From Pseudomonas mandelii (GTDB taxonomy: Bacteria > Pseudomonadota > Gammaproteobacteria > Pseudomonadales > Pseudomonadaceae), in assembly GCF_006438925.1 (NCBI RefSeq), contig NZ_RCZA01000001.1, positions 682,001 through 746,000 on the forward strand: a stretch of 64,000 nucleotides of DNA. Reading direction: 5' to 3'. The translations under genes and the position numbers were made by a program. Within the stretch, counting starts at the first letter, position 1. Each line of letters begins with the position of its first letter. Positions 60,636 to 64,000 of the stretch are shown here, one piece after another. The notes beneath the pieces were generated by a model. It worked only from the letters and a program-made list of their open reading frames with translations, searched no databases and was not told where the DNA came from.

Positions 60636-61247
60636 TTAGTGTAGGCCCTGAATGTAGCTGGAGACCGCGGCGATATCTTCGTCGCTCAGCTTTTTGGAGA
60701 TGGTCTGCATCGGCTTGGTATCGCCATCGTTGGTGCGGCCGGCTTCTTCCTTGCGGAAATCGGTCAGCTGCTTGGCGATGTATTGAGCATGCTGGCCGCC
60801 CAGGTGCGGGAAGCCGGCGGCCGCGTTGCCTGCGCCATTTGGCGAGTGGCAGCCGGTGCAGGATGGCAGGCCCTTGGCCAGGTCGCCACCACGGAACAGT
60901 GCTTCACCGCGAGAAACGACTTTCGGGTCGGCGGCGCCAACGCTGCCTTTCTGGCTGGCGAAGTAGGCGGCGATATCGGCCAGGTCCTGATCGCTCAGGT
61001 TGGTCAGCAGGCCGGTCATTTCCAGTACCGTGCGTTTGCCGGACTTGATGTCGTGTAGCTGCTTGTTCAGATAACGCTCGCCCTGGCCTGCCAGTTTCGG
61101 AAAGTTAGGCGCCATACTGTTGCCATCCGGGCCATGACAGGCGCCACATACTGCGGCTTTCGCCTGACCAGCAGTCGCATCACCTGCAGCATGGGCAATG
61201 CCGGAGATCCCCACGGTCAACAGCAGACTCACGATCAATTTGTTCAT
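60636..61247 (-). CDS. cc4: Dihaem cytochrome c4
   Basis: A 203-residue periplasmic electron carrier delivering electrons to cytochrome oxidases. It has a signal peptide (KLIVSLLLTVGISGIAHA) and two CxxCH haem sites in tandem domains (CGACHGPDG and CTGCHSPNG). Met ligands are available in NSMAPNFP and DTKPMQT. The organisation cc4 next to dsbA and engB-polA is conserved in Pseudomonas. The small cytochrome gene lies 46 bp upstream. Confidence 0.95.
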   Translation of the reverse strand: MNKLIVSLLLTVGISGIAHAAGDATAGQAKAAVCGACHGPDGNSMAPNFPKLAGQGERYLNKQLHDIKSGKRTVLEMTGLLTNLSDQDLADIAAYFASQKGSVGAADPKVVSRGEALFRGGDLAKGLPSCTGCHSPNGAGNAAAGFPHLGGQHAQYIAKQLTDFRKEEAGRTNDGDTKPMQTISKKLSDEDIAAVSSYIQGLH

Positions 61248-61293
61248 CAGCTAATCCAACTACGGCTAAGGGTTAAAGAGTTATGGACCGGGA

Positions 61294-61584
61294 TCACTCG
61301 CTCATCCACTGGATGATTGCTTGGTAATCCTCGGCACTGCAGTCCATGCACAAACCACGCGGCGGCATCGCCTTGAAACCCTGGGTCACGTGTTGCACCA
61401 GCGTCTCCATACCTTTCGCCAACCTCGGCGTCCAAGCTTCCTGATCGCCCTTTTGGGGCGCCATGGGTAGTTGGCCGGAATGACAGGCACCACAAACACG
61501 GTTGTACACAGCTTCCGGATCCTGTGTAGCCTGAGCGCTGTAAAGCGGCATCAAGACACCGGCAGCTAGCAGCCATTTCGTCAT
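61294..61584 (-). CDS. Small monohaem cytochrome c (c5-like)
   Basis: A 96-residue periplasmic cytochrome with a signal peptide (TKWLLAAGVLMPLYSAQA), one haem site CGACH, and a probable Met ligand in KAMPPRGLC. A second Cys pair (GLCMDCS) near the C-terminus is typical of cytochrome c5-like proteins and may form a disulfide. It is upstream of cytochrome c4 and divergent from engB, matching PA5491. Confidence 0.92.
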   Translation of the reverse strand: MTKWLLAAGVLMPLYSAQATQDPEAVYNRVCGACHSGQLPMAPQKGDQEAWTPRLAKGMETLVQHVTQGFKAMPPRGLCMDCSAEDYQAIIQWMSE

Positions 61585-61775
61585 AAAACGACCTTTTCAG
61601 GGTTGAGAGCGTTCTGCGTTCTAGTGCGCAATCAAGGTCAATCGCTCTCGTGAACTTCATCCTACGCTGGGACAAAGCGCACACAAAATCTGCGGCATTA
61701 TATACTGGCGTCACTGAAACGGAAACGACACTGCTCGCCGCGTCCATTCCCGGCGCCGCCCACATCGGAAATCCC

Positions 61776-62417
61776 ATGCAACTCAAGAACCCCATCCTCG
61801 GCCTGTGCCAACAGTCCACCTTCATGCTCAGCGCTGCCAAAGTCGACCAATGTCCCGACGACGAAGGCTTTGAAGTGGCCTTCGCCGGGCGTTCCAACGC
61901 CGGCAAGTCCAGTGCGCTGAACACCTTGACGCACGCCAGCCTTGCGCGGACCTCGAAAACTCCGGGTCGCACGCAGCTCTTGAACTTCTTCAAGCTAGAC
62001 GATGATCGTCGTCTGGTCGACCTGCCGGGTTACGGTTACGCGAAAGTACCTATCCCGTTGAAGCTGCACTGGCAGCGTCACCTGGAAGCCTATCTGGGTG
62101 GTCGTGAGAGTTTGAAGGGGCTGATTTTGATGATGGACATCCGTCATCCAATGACCGACTTCGACCTGCTGATGCTCGATTGGGCTGTCGCTAGCGGCAT
62201 GCCAATGCACATTTTGCTGACCAAAGCCGACAAGCTGACCTACGGCGCGGCGAAAAACGTCCTGCTCAAGGTTCAGGCAGACATCCGCAAGGGTTGGGGA
62301 GATGCGATCAGCATCCAGCTGTTCTCGGCGCCAAAACGCATGGGCCTGGAAGACGCCTACACTGTACTGGCGGGTTGGATGGAACTGGCGGACAAGGGCG
62401 CCGAGCTCGCGGAGTAA
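61776..62417 (+). CDS. engB: Ribosome biogenesis GTPase EngB (YihA/YsxC)
   Basis: A GTPase needed for assembly of the large ribosomal subunit and probably for division. The 213-residue protein has G1 [10 protein letters not shown]3 DLPGYGY, and G4 TKADKL. I chose ATG 61776 ([15 protein letters not shown]), where homologues begin; the in-frame reading from 61650 adds sequence unlike the family. It is convergent with an ErsA-like RNA gene and polA, as E. coli yihA is adjacent to spf and polA. Confidence 0.95.
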   Translation: MQLKNPILGLCQQSTFMLSAAKVDQCPDDEGFEVAFAGRSNAGKSSALNTLTHASLARTSKTPGRTQLLNFFKLDDDRRLVDLPGYGYAKVPIPLKLHWQRHLEAYLGGRESLKGLILMMDIRHPMTDFDLLMLDWAVASGMPMHILLTKADKLTYGAAKNVLLKVQADIRKGWGDAISIQLFSAPKRMGLEDAYTVLAGWMELADKGAELAE

Positions 62418-62440
62418 GCTCGTTTACAAAAATTGCGGGC

Positions 62441-62574
62441 AAAAAAAACCCCGGACTTCTTATGGGGAGGGGGAAGTTCCGGGGTTCAAGTTCCGGACCG
62501 TTAGGGCGGGGTCCAGATATCTGCCAACACTTAACACAACATTAGGAGCATCGAAGGGCTTCACCACCCATTCA
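62441..62574 (-). ncRNA. ersA: ErsA-like regulatory sRNA
   Basis: A short minus-strand transcript is predicted between engB and polA, exactly where P. aeruginosa encodes ErsA. The promoter GAACTA (62602-62607), 17 bp spacer, TCAGA (62580-62584) fits the sigma-22/AlgT pattern. The 3' end is an intrinsic terminator with stem CCCCGGA/TCCGGGG and a U8 tract (62441-62448). The predicted length of about 134 nt matches the recalled 132 nt of ErsA. The terminator loop is UC-rich (TTCCCCCTCCCC), typical of a pairing region; another stem GGACC/GGTCC presents CCGCCC. Start is estimated from the -10. Confidence 0.85.
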
Positions 62575-62579
62575 GTAAC

Positions 62580-62607
62580 TCTGAGTGGCGATTCAGGAAA
62601 TTAGTTC
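62580..62607 (-). promoter_or_regulatory. Sigma-22 (AlgT/RpoE-like) promoter of the ersA-like gene
   Basis: GAACTA-N17-TCAGA on the minus strand agrees with the envelope-stress sigma consensus (GAACTT-N16/17-TCTGA), with two mismatches. The same sigma regulates alginate genes in Pseudomonas, and algB-kinB lie 8 kb away. Confidence 0.65.
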
Positions 62608-62718
62608 AGAATTTTTTAAAAAGCCTTTGGAATAGGCCATCGAATTTTCCGAACTAAGAGCCCTTCGGTCTTTCTGCCGCGGCACTACGCCGCAGCGGAA
62701 AACACCTTTTCAGACGGT
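62608..62718. other. Spacer between ersA-like promoter and polA
   Basis: Contains two short inverted repeats, CCGCGGCACTACGCCGCAGC at about 62678-62698 and CCGAACTAAGAGCCCTTCGG at about 62650-62669. On the minus strand they follow the polA stop but lack a long T run, so any terminator role is uncertain. No gene seen. Confidence 0.4.
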
Positions 62719-64000
62719 TCAGTGAGCCTCATCCCAGTTATTTCCTACACCCACCTCTACCAACAGCGGCACATCAAGCTTCGCTGCGTCGCTCATGTGC
62801 ACGCGAATTTCATCACGGACCTGATCGACCAAATCCTCACGCACTTCCAGAACCAATTCATCGTGCACCTGCAGGATGACTTTGGCGTCGAGGCCTGACG
62901 CTGTCAGCCAGCTATCCACGGCAATCATGGCTTTCTTGATGATGTCCGCCGCAGTGCCTTGCATCGGGGCGTTGATCGCCGTGCGTTCGGCACCTTTGCG
63001 CAGGGCCGGGTTTTTCGCGTTGATTTCCGGCAGGTACAAGCGACGACCAAAGATGGTTTCGACGAAACCTTGTTCGGCGGCCTGGGCGCGGGTGCGTTCC
63101 ATGTATTCCAGCACGCCTGGGTAACGGGCGAAGTAACGGTCGATGTAGGCTTGGGATTGCTTGCGATCAACACCAATCTGTTTGGCCAGGCCAAACGCGC
63201 TCATGCCGTAGATCAAGCCGAAGTTGATCGCCTTGGCACTGCGCCGTTGGTCGGTGGTGACGTCTGCCAGTTCAACCCCGAAAACTTCAGCGGCGGTGGC
63301 TTTGTGCACGTCCAGATCGTTGCGAAACGCGTGCAGCAACCCTTCGTCCTTGGCCAGGTGAGCCATGATTCGCAGTTCGATTTGCGAATAGTCCGCTGCC
63401 AGCAGCTTGTAGCCTTTTGGTGCGACGAACGCCTGACGAATCCGACGACCTTCAGCGGTGCGGATAGGAATGTTCTGCAGGTTCGGGTCGCTGGACGACA
63501 AGCGCCCGGTCGCCGCGACAGCCTGATGATAAGAGGTGTGAATCCGCCCGGTGCGCGGGTTTATCTGCTCCGGCAGGCGATCGGTGTAGGTGCTTTTCAG
63601 CTTGCTCATCGAGCGGTACTGCATCAGCACTTTGGGCAGCGGGAAATCCTGTTCGGCCAGCTCCGCCAGCACGGCTTCGGCGGTGGACGCCTGGCCCTTG
63701 GCGGTTTTGCTGAGAATTGGCAGGCCGAGCTTTTCGTACAGGATCACGCCCAATTGCTTCGGAGAGCCGAGGTTGAACTCTTCCCCGGCAATGGCGAACG
63801 CCTCACGCTCGAGGGCGACCATTTTCTCGCCCAGCTCCACGCTCTGAATGCCCAGCAGGTTGGCATCGACCAGCGCGCCTTGGCGTTCGATTCGTGCCAG
63901 CACCGGCACCAACGGCATTTCGATTTCGCTCAGGACCTTGCTCAGGCTCGGGATGGCGTTGAGTTTTTCCATCAGGGTTTGATGCAGGCGCAGCGTTACG
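62719..64000 (-). CDS. polA: DNA polymerase I, 3' part (polymerase domain)
   Basis: The C-terminal half of the repair and gap-filling polymerase; the gene runs off the right edge, so the 5'-3' exonuclease part is missing from the window. Family A motifs are intact: motif [18 protein letters not shown], motif [20 protein letters not shown], and motif [13 protein letters not shown]. The frame stays open upstream of an internal ATG at 63972 to position 64000. It is downstream of nothing visible here; the ErsA-like RNA follows on the same strand. Confidence 0.97.
   Translation of the reverse strand, partial: VTLRLHQTLMEKLNAIPSLSKVLSEIEMPLVPVLARIERQGALVDANLLGIQSVELGEKMVALEREAFAIAGEEFNLGSPKQLGVILYEKLGLPILSKTAKGQASTAEAVLAELAEQDFPLPKVLMQYRSMSKLKSTYTDRLPEQINPRTGRIHTSYHQAVAATGRLSSSDPNLQNIPIRTAEGRRIRQAFVAPKGYKLLAADYSQIELRIMAHLAKDEGLLHAFRNDLDVHKATAAEVFGVELADVTTDQRRSAKAINFGLIYGMSAFGLAKQIGVDRKQSQAYIDRYFARYPGVLEYMERTRAQAAEQGFVETIFGRRLYLPEINAKNPALRKGAERTAINAPMQGTAADIIKKAMIAVDSWLTASGLDAKVILQVHDELVLEVREDLVDQVRDEIRVHMSDAAKLDVPLLVEVGVGNNWDEAH

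Overview
The window is chromosomal DNA of a Pseudomonas of the P. fluorescens group. The evidence is the origin gene order yidC-yidD-rnpA-rpmH | oriC | dnaA-dnaN-recF-gyrB, followed by the block known from P. aeruginosa PA0005-PA0032 (acyltransferase, gmhB, glyS, glyQ, tag, lpxL-like, PilZ, TPR, trkA, rsmB, fmt, def, LysM/tsaP, dprA, tsaC, qor, hemF, aroE, sulP, betC, LysR). Several fluorescens-type intergenic palindromes are also present. The taxonomic call is from recalled gene order and protein similarity; no search was run.

Layout. 1-1086 (minus strand): membrane insertion and RNase P genes and ribosomal protein L34. 1087-1654: oriC, with four perfect DnaA boxes, two variants and an AT-rich stretch. 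1655-7871: dnaA, dnaN, recF and gyrB, with two parS sites inside recF. 8159-26830: conserved housekeeping genes for lipid, heptose and lipid A acylation, glycyl-tRNA synthetase, DNA repair, potassium uptake, rRNA methylation, formylation and deformylation, competence, t6A synthesis, haem, shikimate and sulfate uptake. 27111-30627: choline-sulfate module (binding protein, BetC, LysR regulator). 30614-34581: accessory metabolic genes (Rossmann reductase, DOPA-dioxygenase-like, GFA, citrate transporter, TerC). 34708-37770: a small accessory island with a DUF6124 gene and a compact type VI secretion cargo module (PAAR with a beta-rich tail, putative effector, putative membrane-anchored immunity protein). 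38051-46106: Na/Pi cotransporter, an M16 protease with a C-terminal anchor, a DUF5924-like membrane protein, and a four-gene MCE/Mla-type lipid transport operon. 46192-64000: SpmAB-like protein, GltP, Ivy-like protein, DUF1328, algB-kinB, EAL and GGDEF proteins, AmpDh2-like amidase, nuclease/phosphatase-fold protein, dsbA, two c-type cytochromes, engB, an ErsA-like sRNA and the 3' part of polA. This last block matches P. aeruginosa PA5479-PA5493 but lies on the dnaA side of the origin.

Two features stand out at whole-window scale. Perfect 9-mer DnaA boxes (TTATCCACA) occur 19 times in the first 30.5 kb and I found none in the remaining 33.5 kb; about 0.5 would be expected by chance in 64 kb, and 15 of them lie outside oriC, several at gene edges. 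Intergenic palindromes of at least three families fill the gaps between genes, mostly convergent ones. The most promising accessory system is the PAAR/effector/immunity trio at 35464-37770. The best-supported regulatory RNA is an ErsA homologue between engB and polA, with a sigma-22-type promoter and an intrinsic terminator about 134 nt apart.
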